A program made the translations under genes and the position numbers. A stretch of DNA of 64,000 bases from a virus, in IMG/VR virus record IMGVR_UViG_3300026097_001200, positions 1-64,000 of that record; one strand, given 5' to 3'. Within the stretch, counting starts at the first letter, position 1. Each line of letters starts with the position of its first letter. A model generated the notes under the pieces. It did no database searches, was not told the DNA's origin, and was given only the letters and a program-made list of their open reading frames with translations. Below are positions 1-7,988 of the stretch, in pieces.

Positions 1-2
1 AA

Positions 3-125
3 GATGCTTGCTATCACAAAGTTAAAAGTCGCTACAAAGTGTGGCCCAGTGCCTATGCCAGTGGTGCATTGGTGCAATGCCGCAAAGTAGGCGCCGCCAA
101 CTGGGGCAACAAGAGCAAGAAGTAA
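3..125 (+). CDS. C-terminal end of a conserved phage protein (partial)
   Basis: Open frame entering from the left edge and ending in TAA at 123-125. The visible 40 residues are a basic, aromatic tail containing KVKSRYKVWPSAYASGAL, then a CRKVGAANWG block. I recognise this tail as a recurrent C-terminal module of small proteins in marine T4-like phages; its function is unknown to me. The stop overlaps the next start (TAATG), so the two genes are translationally coupled. The real start and size lie outside the window. Confidence 0.75.
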   Translation, partial: DACYHKVKSRYKVWPSAYASGALVQCRKVGAANWGNKSKK

Positions 126-532
126 TGAGAGATCTCATTTGCCTATTAGAAGCAGTTGAAAAGAATTGTCCTTTGCCCACACAGGATTTGGAGTTGAACA
201 CCAAGAATCGAGATGAGAGCATTCGTGCAGATCACATTCAGTACGGACCTTTAAACGTCAACAATCCAGGCGACTACTGGAAAGACATAGCAGACCACTG
301 GAACACCACAGAATCAGCCGCAAAAGACAGTTTGTGTGCAAACTGTGCAGCATTTGATATCTCGCCAAGAATGCTGGAGTGTATGCCAGGCAAATTGGAG
401 GACGAAGACGGCCACTTGGGCTACTGCTGGATGCACAAATTCAAGTGCCACAGTGCAAGAACCTGTCGTACATGGGCAGCCGGTGGTCCAATTACCACAG
501 ATGAAACCAGTTACAGTTGGGACAAAGACTGA
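125..532 (+). CDS. Cysteine-rich small phage protein, HiPIP-like
   Basis: 135 aa from the ATG at 125, which overlaps the upstream stop. The C-terminal half holds six cysteines: a CANC pair near residue 73, one about 15 residues on, then a YCWMHKFKCHSARTC block. The spacing resembles high-potential iron-sulfur proteins, so metal or Fe-S binding is possible but not shown. The last 16 residues (GGPITTDETSYSWDKD) recur almost unchanged at the end of the next gene. The TGA stop overlaps the next ATG. Function unknown; a virion-associated role is only a guess. Confidence 0.75.
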   Translation: MRDLICLLEAVEKNCPLPTQDLELNTKNRDESIRADHIQYGPLNVNNPGDYWKDIADHWNTTESAAKDSLCANCAAFDISPRMLECMPGKLEDEDGHLGYCWMHKFKCHSARTCRTWAAGGPITTDETSYSWDKD

Positions 533-663
533 TGCGTGCAGATGAAATTTCTGAAAGTTTACGAGATTGGTTCGGCAAAGGCAAAAAAGGCGGCGCTGGC
601 GGACCTATTACCACAGACGAAACCAGCTTTAGTTGGGACAAGGACTAGCATGCGAGCCGATGA
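482..663 (+). repeat. Diverged direct repeat spanning gene ends and starts
   Basis: A 64-nt segment at 482-545 is repeated in diverged form at 598-663. Each copy encodes a GGPITTDETS(Y/F)SWDKD C-terminus, then a stop, then the MRAD start of the following gene. The copies differ mostly at codon third positions, so the encoded peptides have been held constant. Confidence 0.8.
532..648 (+). CDS. 38-aa modular phage peptide
   Basis: ATG at 532 overlaps the previous TGA; the stop is TAG at 646-648. The peptide has three parts: an MRADEI start, an LRDWFGKGKKGGAGG middle, and the GGPITTDETSFSWDKD tail shared with the gene before it. The LRDWFGKGKKGGAGG module is one I associate with small proteins of marine T4-like phages. 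No function can be assigned. It may be a remnant or an intermediate of module shuffling. Confidence 0.65.
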   Translation: MRADEISESLRDWFGKGKKGGAGGPITTDETSFSWDKD

Positions 664-955
664 TTTTTTGCCAGAAAAATACCAGGGAGGACTGCGCAAG
701 TGGTTCAAACAAGACTGGGTAAACATTGGCAAAAAGAAAAAAGATGGTAGTCACCCTGAGTGCGGAACTTCGGGGGATAAAAAGGGTTATGCTAAATGTG
801 TGCCAAAAAGCAAAGCATCCAGCATGAGCAAAAAAGAAAAAGAATCTGCAACTCGTCGTAAACGTGCTGCACAAAATAAAGCAGGACGCGGTGGCAAAAG
901 TCAACCAGGACAAGGCAACAAGCCCGTAAGAGTAAGCACTGACGCTAAAAAATAA
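650..955 (+). CDS. DUF5872-like basic phage protein
   Basis: 101 aa from ATG 650, one base after the preceding stop. The N-terminus (MRADDF, then GGLRKWF) echoes the previous peptide. A central WVNIGKKKKDGSHPECG block is followed by GYAKCVPKSKASSMSKKEKESA and a Lys/Arg/Gly-rich tail. This matches my memory of DUF5872 proteins, small basic proteins common in marine phages and of unknown role. The high charge suggests nucleic-acid binding, which is inference. Confidence 0.75.
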   Translation: MRADDFLPEKYQGGLRKWFKQDWVNIGKKKKDGSHPECGTSGDKKGYAKCVPKSKASSMSKKEKESATRRKRAAQNKAGRGGKSQPGQGNKPVRVSTDAKK

Positions 956-970
956 AAGCACAAAAGTTTA

Positions 971-1981
971 ATGAAACACTTGCAAAGCTTTTTTCCTTCT
1001 GATACATTTAACAATTATACAAATAATATTGCATTATTTCATTATCTCGGTCTAGACCAAAAAACTGATGCGTTATGGGACAGGACACGAATGACTAGTT
1101 TTTTGCCTTACAGACAAATGCTAAAAAAAATTTCAAATATACATGACTGGAAACACATAATAGTTTTAGATAGTGAGCTTATACCTTTTTTTTCCAAGCA
1201 TACTTTACGGCAGAACCCAAATGTGCACACTTTTGCACCTGTTTTTGATAGTTCAAGTCAAATACACCCATATCTTTACTGGTTTGATCGAGTAAGACTT
1301 GCTGAAAAATATAACTCATATATACAAAAATTAGAAGATAGGCCTAAACCATTTTTCTTTGATGCGTTACTGGGTAATCCAGGTAGATCGCACAAAAAAT
1401 TAGCTAGGACATTAATCTCAAATAGTGTTCACAGAGATAAATTTTTTTTAGGCAACCCGATGGTAATTACGCAGGCCTCAGATGACCAATTTGCAATCGG
1501 AGCAGAATTGCACAAGGGCATGGTAAAAGGAAATATGATTTATAAGCAACATATTAGTCAAATACCCTTGCCGCATTATTGTCCTATACTAGACGACATT
1601 CCTTACCTGATTTATAATAAATGCTGGTTTAGCTTTGTATGCGAAACAAATGCTGAATTTGGTCCTCCTTACATGACAGAAAAAACAGCTCGTCTTTTAG
1701 CAGGAAAACGTATGTTTGTGGCATTTGCTCCGCGGTACTATTTACAACGTTTAAAAGATATGGGATTCAGGACATTTGACACTGTAATAGATGAAAGCTA
1801 TGATTCTGAAAAACACTTTGAGACTAGAATGCATAAAGCCTGGCAACAGGCAGAGCTACTTTGTACATTAGACCCCGCAGATATTCACAAGAAAGTATCA
1901 TGTATCTTGGATCACAATCAAAAATTATTACTGGAAACAGATTGGTCTAATCTAGTGTATAATCAAATAAAGAGTATGTAG
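971..1981 (+). CDS. GT10-like (fucosyltransferase-type) glycosyltransferase
   Basis: 336 aa. The C-terminal third carries the signature seen in alpha-1,3-fucosyltransferase-like proteins: CETNAEFGPPYMTEKTARLL, a G-K-R-M-F-V-A-F strand, then LKDMGFRTFDTVIDESYDSE. The Glu of TEK and the following loop correspond to the donor-nucleotide site in that family. The N-terminal domain is poorly conserved, as expected for the acceptor domain. A diverged relative lies on the minus strand at 44529-45659 with the same TEK...GF.T(F/Y)...DYD layout. It is preceded by A-rich sequence with only weak ribosome-binding potential. The acceptor is unknown; virion protein, DNA or a host glycan are all possible. Confidence 0.65.
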   Translation: MKHLQSFFPSDTFNNYTNNIALFHYLGLDQKTDALWDRTRMTSFLPYRQMLKKISNIHDWKHIIVLDSELIPFFSKHTLRQNPNVHTFAPVFDSSSQIHPYLYWFDRVRLAEKYNSYIQKLEDRPKPFFFDALLGNPGRSHKKLARTLISNSVHRDKFFLGNPMVITQASDDQFAIGAELHKGMVKGNMIYKQHISQIPLPHYCPILDDIPYLIYNKCWFSFVCETNAEFGPPYMTEKTARLLAGKRMFVAFAPRYYLQRLKDMGFRTFDTVIDESYDSEKHFETRMHKAWQQAELLCTLDPADIHKKVSCILDHNQKLLLETDWSNLVYNQIKSM

Positions 1982-1987
1982 TAACAA

Positions 1988-1995
1988 ACTAAATA
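1988..1995 (+). promoter_or_regulatory. T4-late-like promoter motif ACTAAATA
   Basis: Resembles the T4 late promoter TATAAATA. With T4 geometry (motif at -13 to -6) transcription would start at 2001, the A of the next ATG, giving a leaderless mRNA. No Shine-Dalgarno lies between motif and ATG. Confidence 0.5.
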
Positions 1996-2000
1996 CTGCC

Positions 2001-2675
2001 ATGAGAGCAAGTGAGTTTGATCAAAGCCTAGAAGAAGGCATACACGATCCTAATATATTCAAGGCAGTGTTTCTTGCTGGAGGACCAGGAAGCGGCAAAA
2101 GCTATGTATACAAACAAATCATTGCAGGCAACGGCCTAAAGGTAGTGAACCCAGACCAAGCATATGAGTTTTTAATGCGCAAAGCCGGGCTTGAACTAAC
2201 CCCAACAGATATTGGCAGTGATCGTGGGCAAGAGATTCGCAGTCGAGCAAAAGAATTATCAGACAAGCAGGAAGAACTGTACAAAGCAGGCAGACTAGGA
2301 CTTGTGATCGATGGCACTGCTAAAGATGCTGATAAGATTGCTAAAATCAAAACAAGACTGGATGCACTAGGTTACGACACTATGATGGTGTTTGTAAACA
2401 CTGATCTAGAAACGAACCTAGCACAAAATCGCAAAAGAGAACGCAAGTTACCTGACGACATGGTCAAACAGTATTGGAACGCAGTGCAGAAAAACATGGG
2501 CCGTCTACAAGGCATGTTCGGAAAAAATAATTTTATTATCATTGACAACAGTTTTGATCAAAGAGATCGCAGTGCTGAACAGTTGGCCACAGTTGAAAAA
2601 ACAGTAGATCAATTCTTATCCGATCCGCCTGCAAAGCCACTGGCATTGCGTTGGTTGGAAGCGCACAGCGAGTAA
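2001..2675 (+). CDS. Zeta-toxin-like P-loop kinase
   Basis: 224 aa. A Walker A loop GGPGSGKS lies near residue 30 after a hydrophobic strand (KAVFLAGGPG). Further on are NPDQAYEF, a strand with LVIDGTAKD, and RKRERKLPD, which would suit a lid or arginine region. The arrangement matches zeta-toxin/chloramphenicol-phosphotransferase-like kinases, a type common in T4-like marine phages. The start MRASEF belongs to the short N-terminal motif that recurs in this phage type. In phages the substrate is unknown. Toxin activity should not be assumed, because no antitoxin partner is evident. A late-like promoter sits immediately upstream. Confidence 0.7.
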   Translation: MRASEFDQSLEEGIHDPNIFKAVFLAGGPGSGKSYVYKQIIAGNGLKVVNPDQAYEFLMRKAGLELTPTDIGSDRGQEIRSRAKELSDKQEELYKAGRLGLVIDGTAKDADKIAKIKTRLDALGYDTMMVFVNTDLETNLAQNRKRERKLPDDMVKQYWNAVQKNMGRLQGMFGKNNFIIIDNSFDQRDRSAEQLATVEKTVDQFLSDPPAKPLALRWLEAHSE

Positions 2676-2678
2676 AAC

Positions 2679-2879
2679 ATGGAACCAGTGGACCTCCAAC
2701 GCCTTGCTGGTATTCTAGATCAAAATTCATCTAGCATGGGCGAAGAAATTACACACACAGCCGCAGAAAAAGCAGAATATCAAAACAAACACAATGTACA
2801 ACCAGGCACAGATGAGTGGTTTAAACTCTGGTTTGCACAACCACATTTAACTGGCGAATCACCGTTTGGGAACAAATAA
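2679..2879 (+). CDS. Small conserved phage protein
   Basis: 66 aa, starting four bases after the kinase gene. It contains a polar helix (ITHTAAEKAEYQNKH) followed by QPGTDEWFKLWFAQP and an LTGESPFG tail. I recognise the GTDEWFKLWF block from small proteins of cyanophages and pelagiphages. No catalytic or membrane feature is visible. Its last base is also the first base of the next ATG. Confidence 0.65.
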   Translation: MEPVDLQRLAGILDQNSSSMGEEITHTAAEKAEYQNKHNVQPGTDEWFKLWFAQPHLTGESPFGNK

Positions 2880-3439
2880 TGCGCGAAGTATGCATATATG
2901 GAGAGAATCAGTCTGCCAGATACACTGTGCATGTTAACAATCAACTTGCACAATCTTATAAATCTGATCTAATATACCGTTTTGAAACTGAATCCACTGT
3001 ACATGGCAGTTACAGTGTGCGAATTGCTGTTACAGAAGGTTCTTTAATCCTACAAAGTTCTCTAGCTAGATACCCTGCCTGGATAAACGGGAAACAATCA
3101 AAGATCAGTCTGCCGCAACCGTTTGACACTCCTTTATACACGTGGAAAAATCATAGACTGGTACCATTGTTGTTTCCGATAATAATTAAATCCGGCGAAG
3201 TGCTAGAGTTTGAACACGTTATGATGAACGGACCAGACTACTGGGAAATAGAAGTTGATGATTCTTGCAAGTTTTCTGATTGTTTATATATAGGAGATCT
3301 ATACAAGGAAGAGTATATTCCAGAACTGTTAAACAAGAAAGCTATTTACAACTATCAAAGACAACCGAATGATATACACAATCCTGCTCATCTCAACGAG
3401 CTGTTACAAGAAATAGAAGCAGTGCTTGGTAGGTCGTAA
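2879..3439 (+). CDS. Hypothetical protein, beta-rich
   Basis: 186 aa from ATG 2879, which overlaps the preceding TAA. Alternating hydrophobic/polar stretches in the first 130 residues suggest a beta-sandwich, followed by a more helical tail (PAHLNELLQEIEAVLG). I see no known motif, signal peptide or membrane segment. It is the last plus-strand gene before a convergent minus-strand pair. No clear terminator hairpin is visible in the 67 bases between the two stops. Confidence 0.6.
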   Translation: MREVCIYGENQSARYTVHVNNQLAQSYKSDLIYRFETESTVHGSYSVRIAVTEGSLILQSSLARYPAWINGKQSKISLPQPFDTPLYTWKNHRLVPLLFPIIIKSGEVLEFEHVMMNGPDYWEIEVDDSCKFSDCLYIGDLYKEEYIPELLNKKAIYNYQRQPNDIHNPAHLNELLQEIEAVLGRS

Positions 3440-3506
3440 ACCCTATATAGCAACTTAATGCAGAAATGACAATGTGTTCGATCACCAACTGCACTGCTAA
3501 TTTTAT

Positions 3507-4271
3507 TTAGTCAGTGTGTTCATAATCATTGTCATATTTGTAAAAAACAATCTCCCAACTTCCGTCAATGTGTTCTACAAGAGCACTACAGGATTCTACC
3601 CAGTCACCGTCGTTCATATATTCAATGCCATTGATGTTCTTTATCTCTGCTGTGTGAATATGTCCGCATATAGCGCCGTCATAGCCTTTGTTGTAACAAT
3701 ACAGGGCCACATGTTCTTCAAAACTGTTGATGTAGTTCACAGCACTTTTGGTCTTTGATTTAAGGAACTTGCTCAAACTCCAGTAAGGCATATTCAACCA
3801 ACCACGCACAGTGTTGAGATGTGTGTTACACCATATTAAAAAGTTGTAGGCGGCATCGCCTAGATGCATAATCCACTTCTTGTTTGGCATCATCAAGCTG
3901 TCAAACATGTCACCGTGCACAACCAAATACTTCTTGCTGTTCACAGCAGTGTAATCATATCTGTTAAGGATCTTAATGCGCCCTATGGTGATGTCAAAGT
4001 TTAGAAACTTGCGAATGGCTTCATCGTGGTTGCCTAAAATATAATACACTTTGGTATCACGCTTGGCGGCTGTAAATATTCTACGTATAACGTTAGCATG
4101 GCTCTGTGGGAAGTACCAGCGGTTCTTTAAGCGCCATCCGTCTACTATGTCGCCAACTAGGAATAAGTTATCACAGGTGTGTTCTTTGAGGAAAGCACAG
4201 AGGGCGTCGGCTTGGCACCCTCTGGTACCTAAATGAATGTCTGAAATGAATATGCTTTTATAATGTGCCAA
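3507..4271 (-). CDS. LpxH-like metallophosphoesterase
   Basis: 254 aa calcineurin-like phosphoesterase. Metal-binding motifs appear in order: SDIHLG (D..H) near residue 10, VGDIVDGW (GD..D) near 41, ILGNHDE (GNHD) near 79, VHGDMFD, and GHIHTAE (GHxH) near 205. The layout is that of UDP-2,3-diacylglucosamine pyrophosphatases (LpxH/LpxH2 type), which hydrolyse a lipid A precursor at the inner membrane. This gives the phage a possible handle on the host outer membrane. It follows a 54-aa gene in a minus-strand pair with its own promoter. The true substrate could be a different phosphoester, because this superfamily is broad. Confidence 0.75.
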   Translation of the reverse strand: MAHYKSIFISDIHLGTRGCQADALCAFLKEHTCDNLFLVGDIVDGWRLKNRWYFPQSHANVIRRIFTAAKRDTKVYYILGNHDEAIRKFLNFDITIGRIKILNRYDYTAVNSKKYLVVHGDMFDSLMMPNKKWIMHLGDAAYNFLIWCNTHLNTVRGWLNMPYWSLSKFLKSKTKSAVNYINSFEEHVALYCYNKGYDGAICGHIHTAEIKNINGIEYMNDGDWVESCSALVEHIDGSWEIVFYKYDNDYEHTD

Positions 4272-4346
4272 ATGTAATCCTAATCATGCTTTCTTATTTA
4301 CACATAATTATGCTACAACTGTATTACAAGGATTATAAATGCAGTA

Positions 4347-4511
4347 TCAATTCCAACTGCGTAATCTTAAGAGTTTTCTTTCTAACCTTGCCAGCTGGTA
4401 TTCTAGCACAGAAATATCACTGCGGTCCTGTTGGAACTCTTTGTTTAATATGTCCTGCCAAAGTTTTTTAGCACGACTTTGGTATTTCTGCTTTGATATA
4501 ATAGTAGCCAT
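4347..4511 (-). CDS. 54-aa basic protein upstream of LpxH-like gene
   Basis: Minus-strand frame from ATG 4511-4509 to TGA 4349-4347. A purine-rich ribosome site (AGGAAAAAGT) lies immediately upstream and a well-formed promoter lies 30-60 bases upstream. The protein is rich in Lys, Arg and Gln and ends in an amphipathic segment (LEYQLARLERKLLRLRSW). Function unknown. The good start context and shared promoter with the phosphoesterase gene support a real gene. The 75 bases between the two genes show nothing notable. Confidence 0.6.
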   Translation of the reverse strand: MATIISKQKYQSRAKKLWQDILNKEFQQDRSDISVLEYQLARLERKLLRLRSWN

Positions 4512-4535
4512 ACTTTTTCCTTTTGTTGTATATGT

Positions 4536-4573
4536 TATTTAGCATTATACGCACAAAGTACATATTTTGTCAA
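4536..4573 (-). promoter_or_regulatory. Minus-strand sigma70-like promoter with late-like motif
   Basis: On the minus strand TTGACA (4573-4568) is followed after 18 bases by TATAAT (4549-4544), then directly by GCTAAATA (4543-4536). It points at the 54-aa gene and the LpxH-like gene. The remaining bases up to 4614 carry nothing else I can name. Confidence 0.7.
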
Positions 4574-4614
4574 TGTATTTTCCATACACCTCGGGTATAT
4601 AGGTAAGTATTGAA

Positions 4615-5217
4615 ATGTCAAAATCAAATATTCTCATACTCGGTGACAGTTTTAGTGCCGATTGGCGTGGAGACTATCCCGATTGCCAGGGCTGGCCCGT
4701 CCTGCTTGAAAACACATTCACAGTTACCAACCTGTCACAGTGCGGGTGTAGCGAATATAGAATTGCACAACAGTTACACAGTGTAGATCCAGGCAACTTT
4801 GATTTTGTAATTGTAAGCCATACCAGTCCTTATAGATTGTACGCACCATATCACCCAGCATACAACAGCGACAGTCTTCACAGAGATTGTGACTTTTTGT
4901 ACAGTGATGTCGAAGCACACCACAAACTGTATCCCGAATTGCTCTGCGTAAAAGAATACTTCGAAACATTTTTCGATTTAGAACATGCAAAATTCAATCA
5001 TAGGTTGACAATAGAGCACATTGAACGTAAACTAGCAGAATATAGTGTGCCAGTGTTGCATATTGCACACATAGACTGGACAGGATTGTATACGCCCATG
5101 TGTTTTAGATCATACAATGATGTATGGAACAAAGAACGTGGCACAATCAATCACTATACAGACCGCGGCAATCAAATCATTGCTGACGATATTGTAGACT
5201 ACTTTAACAAACACTAG
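4615..5217 (+). CDS. SGNH/GDSL-hydrolase-like protein
   Basis: 200 aa. Block I is ILILGDSFSADW near residue 6, with the presumed nucleophile Ser in GDS. A later HYTDRGNQIIADDI could supply the C-terminal His. SGNH hydrolases act on ester bonds of lipids or O-acetylated sugars. This is one of five such proteins in the window. No signal peptide is present, so it would act in the cytoplasm or on the virion. The exact substrate cannot be read from the sequence. Confidence 0.6.
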   Translation: MSKSNILILGDSFSADWRGDYPDCQGWPVLLENTFTVTNLSQCGCSEYRIAQQLHSVDPGNFDFVIVSHTSPYRLYAPYHPAYNSDSLHRDCDFLYSDVEAHHKLYPELLCVKEYFETFFDLEHAKFNHRLTIEHIERKLAEYSVPVLHIAHIDWTGLYTPMCFRSYNDVWNKERGTINHYTDRGNQIIADDIVDYFNKH

Positions 5218-5225
5218 GAAGTAAA

Positions 5226-5486
5226 ATGGACGGACGAGTTTTTAATCCAGAAGAGCAGGCCAAGATTACGCAGATCATCAACGAAGGCATGCAGGTTATG
5301 ACAGAAGTTGCCAGCCTCAACGAAGGCTTAACTGATACTGTAAAGGCTGTCGCCGAAGAACTAGACATCAAGCCAAGCGTTCTCAAAAAAGCCATTCGTG
5401 TTGCTCACAAATGCGAACTGCAAAAAACACAAGAAGAACAAGACCTGCTGGAAACCTTGCTGGAAACTGCAGGACGTACACTGTAA
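5226..5486 (+). CDS. dsbA: DsbA-like dsDNA-binding late regulator
   Basis: 86 aa, preceded by AGGAAGTAAA. It contains an ITQIINEGMQVM helix, LNEGLTDTVKAVAEELDI and a C-terminal HKCELQKTQEEQDLLETLLE helix. Size and pattern match the T4 DsbA family, small proteins that bind double-stranded DNA near late promoters and assist late transcription. That fits the late-like CTAAATA motifs found across this window. Assignment is by remembered family resemblance. Confidence 0.65.
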   Translation: MDGRVFNPEEQAKITQIINEGMQVMTEVASLNEGLTDTVKAVAEELDIKPSVLKKAIRVAHKCELQKTQEEQDLLETLLETAGRTL

Positions 5487-5489
5487 TAC

Positions 5490-6125
5490 ATGTTCAAGAT
5501 CATACACGATCGCCATAAACCAATTGTGTTTGTTGGAAACACAGGGCTTAATCAGCAACTGTGTTCCAATCTTGCAAGGCCAAGTCGTGTCTGCAGCTTT
5601 GAGCAAGTACAGAACATGGATGAACAATGGTTTTCAAGACATCAATTCATGTGTGTCACAGGCGACTACGATCTCAAAAAAAGGATTGTGGACTTTTTGG
5701 AAAGCAAGCATGCAGCCTTTTTTAGCATTGTTGGCGAACAAAACCTCATTGATCCAGCGGTGACTATTGGTGTTAACACATTTATAAACAGCTACAATGA
5801 TTTACTAGGATCGCCTATCAGCATTGGGCATCATGTGATACTGAGCTGTTTTTGTCAACTGGGCAGAGATGTTAAAATCAATAACTTCTGTCACGTAAGC
5901 AGTTATGTGTACATCAATAATTGTCATGTAGGCGAAGGCACTGCACTGGGCACTAGAAGCAGTGTACTAGGCCCAAAGCTCACAGATGACGATACCAAAT
6001 ATATTGCGCCTATGTGCAATTTTTTGGCAAACAGTGTGATCACAAAAAACATCACCGAAACAGGAACCTATTTTGGCAATCGCAAGTCAAACAGCCTATC
6101 CAGACAGCAGTACAGAATTATCTAA
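5490..6125 (+). CDS. NeuD-like hexapeptide-repeat acyltransferase
   Basis: 211 aa. After an N-terminal Rossmann-like part, residues from about 85 to 190 form left-handed beta-helix repeats with the [LIV]-G-x-x-x pattern (TIGVNTFINS, SIGHHVILS, QLGRDVKINNF, HVGEGTALGTRSSVLG). The overall plan is that of sialic-acid O-acetyltransferase NeuD and related sugar acyltransferases. It would move an acyl group from CoA or a similar donor onto a sugar. The next gene overlaps it and encodes an acyl/carboxylate-activating-type enzyme, so the two may work in sequence. Confidence 0.7.
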   Translation: MFKIIHDRHKPIVFVGNTGLNQQLCSNLARPSRVCSFEQVQNMDEQWFSRHQFMCVTGDYDLKKRIVDFLESKHAAFFSIVGEQNLIDPAVTIGVNTFINSYNDLLGSPISIGHHVILSCFCQLGRDVKINNFCHVSSYVYINNCHVGEGTALGTRSSVLGPKLTDDDTKYIAPMCNFLANSVITKNITETGTYFGNRKSNSLSRQQYRII

Positions 6126-7062
6126 ATTCTTACAGTCGTTGCAGGCTGCCGCTGAGATGCACACTGTAAGCGATCAGGCTGTGTGCGATCAACAGCACTT
6201 GAACTTTTGTTTACTGCGTGACAGTCTCACCGAAGCTCAGTATACCTGGGCGTTTGGTAACAATGACCCTGTGTGGATAGATCAACTGTTGGATCATGTT
6301 CCTGCTCATGCGCCCGAAGAATTATACGATCTGCAACGAGAGCATCCGCCGTATGGCATGTTTGAATCCGGACCTATCCTAGTAGAGAATTCCGGCAGTA
6401 CCAGTGCCAAGCGAAGACTGCCATTTAGTCTGCATCGATGGTTGAAGTACGTAACACCGGCCAGTAGAGGATTAACCTACTATGGAGTCGACAGCAGTGA
6501 CTTGATTTTGACTACCGATCCAGGCGGCACTCAAGCAGGGTATCGAACCATAGAGGAAGCTGGCAGTTGGTTGTGCGGTAGCACAGTGATTCCCGAACGC
6601 AGTAGCAGCTTAACACGCAAGCTAGAAACCATTCGAGACTATGGTATCACAGTGTTTGTAACCAATGGACAGAAGATAGAAAGACTACTGAGACAAAACG
6701 TATCCAAATATATTCAACACTCCATGAAACTGATTGTGATTACTGGTACTCCCACTGATCGTATTCGAGCTATAGAAGATCGCTTTCAGTGCCCAGTTAC
6801 AGAATACTATGGCAGCAGCGAAATGGGTCATACATACTTTACCTGTAATCAAGGTCGGAGACATTTACACATTGACTTTGTGTATCCTGGACATAAGAAA
6901 GGAAAAACAGTGTTTAACAATGTTGCAACACTGCCAATTTTCAACTACGACCTGGGAGACGAACTTGAGTATGAATGGAACGGACAGTGTGATTGTGGGT
7001 CGTATCTACCAGTGGTAACGCACTTTAAAACAAAAAACTTTTCACAAATAATCAAGGAGTAA
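6073..7062 (+). CDS. Truncated adenylate-forming (ANL/PaaK-like) enzyme
   Basis: About 329 aa. A P-loop-like VENSGSTSAKRR lies near residue 105, YYGSSEMG near 245 (the A5-type motif), and YDLGDELEY near 302 (A7-type). These are the core motifs of acyl-adenylate-forming enzymes, with nearest layout to phenylacetate-CoA ligases. The protein is short of the usual 430-500 aa and ends just after the GD motif, so the mobile C-terminal subdomain is reduced or missing. The start is uncertain: TTG at 6073 overlaps the acyltransferase gene by 53 bases, and the first in-frame ATG is 6157. It may activate a carboxylate for the neighbouring acyltransferase. Confidence 0.65.
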   Translation: MAIASQTAYPDSSTELSKFLQSLQAAAEMHTVSDQAVCDQQHLNFCLLRDSLTEAQYTWAFGNNDPVWIDQLLDHVPAHAPEELYDLQREHPPYGMFESGPILVENSGSTSAKRRLPFSLHRWLKYVTPASRGLTYYGVDSSDLILTTDPGGTQAGYRTIEEAGSWLCGSTVIPERSSSLTRKLETIRDYGITVFVTNGQKIERLLRQNVSKYIQHSMKLIVITGTPTDRIRAIEDRFQCPVTEYYGSSEMGHTYFTCNQGRRHLHIDFVYPGHKKGKTVFNNVATLPIFNYDLGDELEYEWNGQCDCGSYLPVVTHFKTKNFSQIIKE

Positions 7063-7070
7063 TTTTTATT

Positions 7071-7976
7071 ATGAAATTTTTAGCAGTTATTTTTACAACT
7101 CTCTTGGCTACTAGTGCAATGGCAAAAACACAGGTTCCTGTGTATTGGCCTTTCAGTATTGGTAACGTACAAGCACAAGCAGTACGTGTTTTATTGGACG
7201 CTGTAAACACAGCAGATGTTGACCCAGACTATCGCTATGTACAAGCACACAAGCCAGGTGCTGGCAGTGCCATTGCCGCTCGTCGAGTAGCACAACAAAA
7301 CGGAGCTGAGCTTTTATCTGTTAGCAGCAGTTATTTCATTCGTCCTCTGTTTTATCCTGAAGACAGCCATGCAGTAGCAGATCTTCAGCCAGTGGTGCGT
7401 ATCAGCACCAATCAACCGGTGTTGATTGTGGGCAAACCAGAATATCAATCGCTTGCTGACTTACAAGACAAAGAAAGTGTAACAATTGGCATGATCAACG
7501 GATCAGTGACCAACTTGATTGCCGCTACAGTTCAAACTGGGCTTCCGAACACTGACTTGATCATGGTACCCTACAAAGGCACAGTTGAGCCAATGCTGGA
7601 TGTAATTGGCGGTAGCTTGGATTTAAATGTTGGGTTTATCGACGAAGCTGAAAAGCATCAAAAAGCAGGCAAGGTAAGCATTGTGGGTGCCACTGGCACA
7701 GAGTCTGTTCGTGGTAATGCAACATTCGTAGAGCAAGGTGCTCCGAAATTTGCCGATATTAACCTTGAATACTGGATCATGACTGACGCTGACGTTCCTG
7801 AGGCTAGAGTGCGCGAACTGCATGCAATGTTTACAGAACATCTACAAGCAGGCGCTCCATATTGGGCACAAGACGAAGCACAGGTAGTGCCGCTTTCATA
7901 CGAGGAAACAGTGGACCATTTCTGGGCACAAGAAAAGTTTTGGCGTGAACTCAAAGCAGAGCTTCTTCCAGAATAA
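7071..7976 (+). CDS. TctC/Bug-type periplasmic solute-binding protein
   Basis: 301 aa with a signal peptide (MKFLAVIFTTLLATSAMA) and probable cleavage after residue 18. The mature part shows the Bug/TctC pattern: PGAGSAIAARRVA, VRISTNQPVLIV, MINGSVTNLI, VPYKGTVEPMLDVIGGSLDL and a C-terminal helical region. Family members bind carboxylates in the periplasm for tripartite tricarboxylate transport. A ribosome site AAGGAG precedes the start. No membrane partner (TctA/TctB) is in the window, so it would have to use host transporters, act as a scavenger, or sit in the virion. Confidence 0.8.
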   Translation: MKFLAVIFTTLLATSAMAKTQVPVYWPFSIGNVQAQAVRVLLDAVNTADVDPDYRYVQAHKPGAGSAIAARRVAQQNGAELLSVSSSYFIRPLFYPEDSHAVADLQPVVRISTNQPVLIVGKPEYQSLADLQDKESVTIGMINGSVTNLIAATVQTGLPNTDLIMVPYKGTVEPMLDVIGGSLDLNVGFIDEAEKHQKAGKVSIVGATGTESVRGNATFVEQGAPKFADINLEYWIMTDADVPEARVRELHAMFTEHLQAGAPYWAQDEAQVVPLSYEETVDHFWAQEKFWRELKAELLPE

Positions 7977-7988
7977 TCCTACAGTAGA

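Noticed and set aside
2001-2675. Toxin-antitoxin system for the zeta-like kinase
   Set aside because: No antitoxin-like small gene is adjacent; similar kinases occur alone in marine phages.
3504-3510. Minus-strand CTAAATA at the end of the LpxH-like gene
   Set aside because: It points into the end of the convergent plus-strand gene 2879-3439 with no minus-strand gene downstream, so I do not call it a promoter.
4265-4542. Plus-strand frames between the LpxH-like gene and the SGNH gene
   Set aside because: They lie opposite the better-supported 54-aa minus-strand gene, lack ribosome sites and have unlikely compositions.
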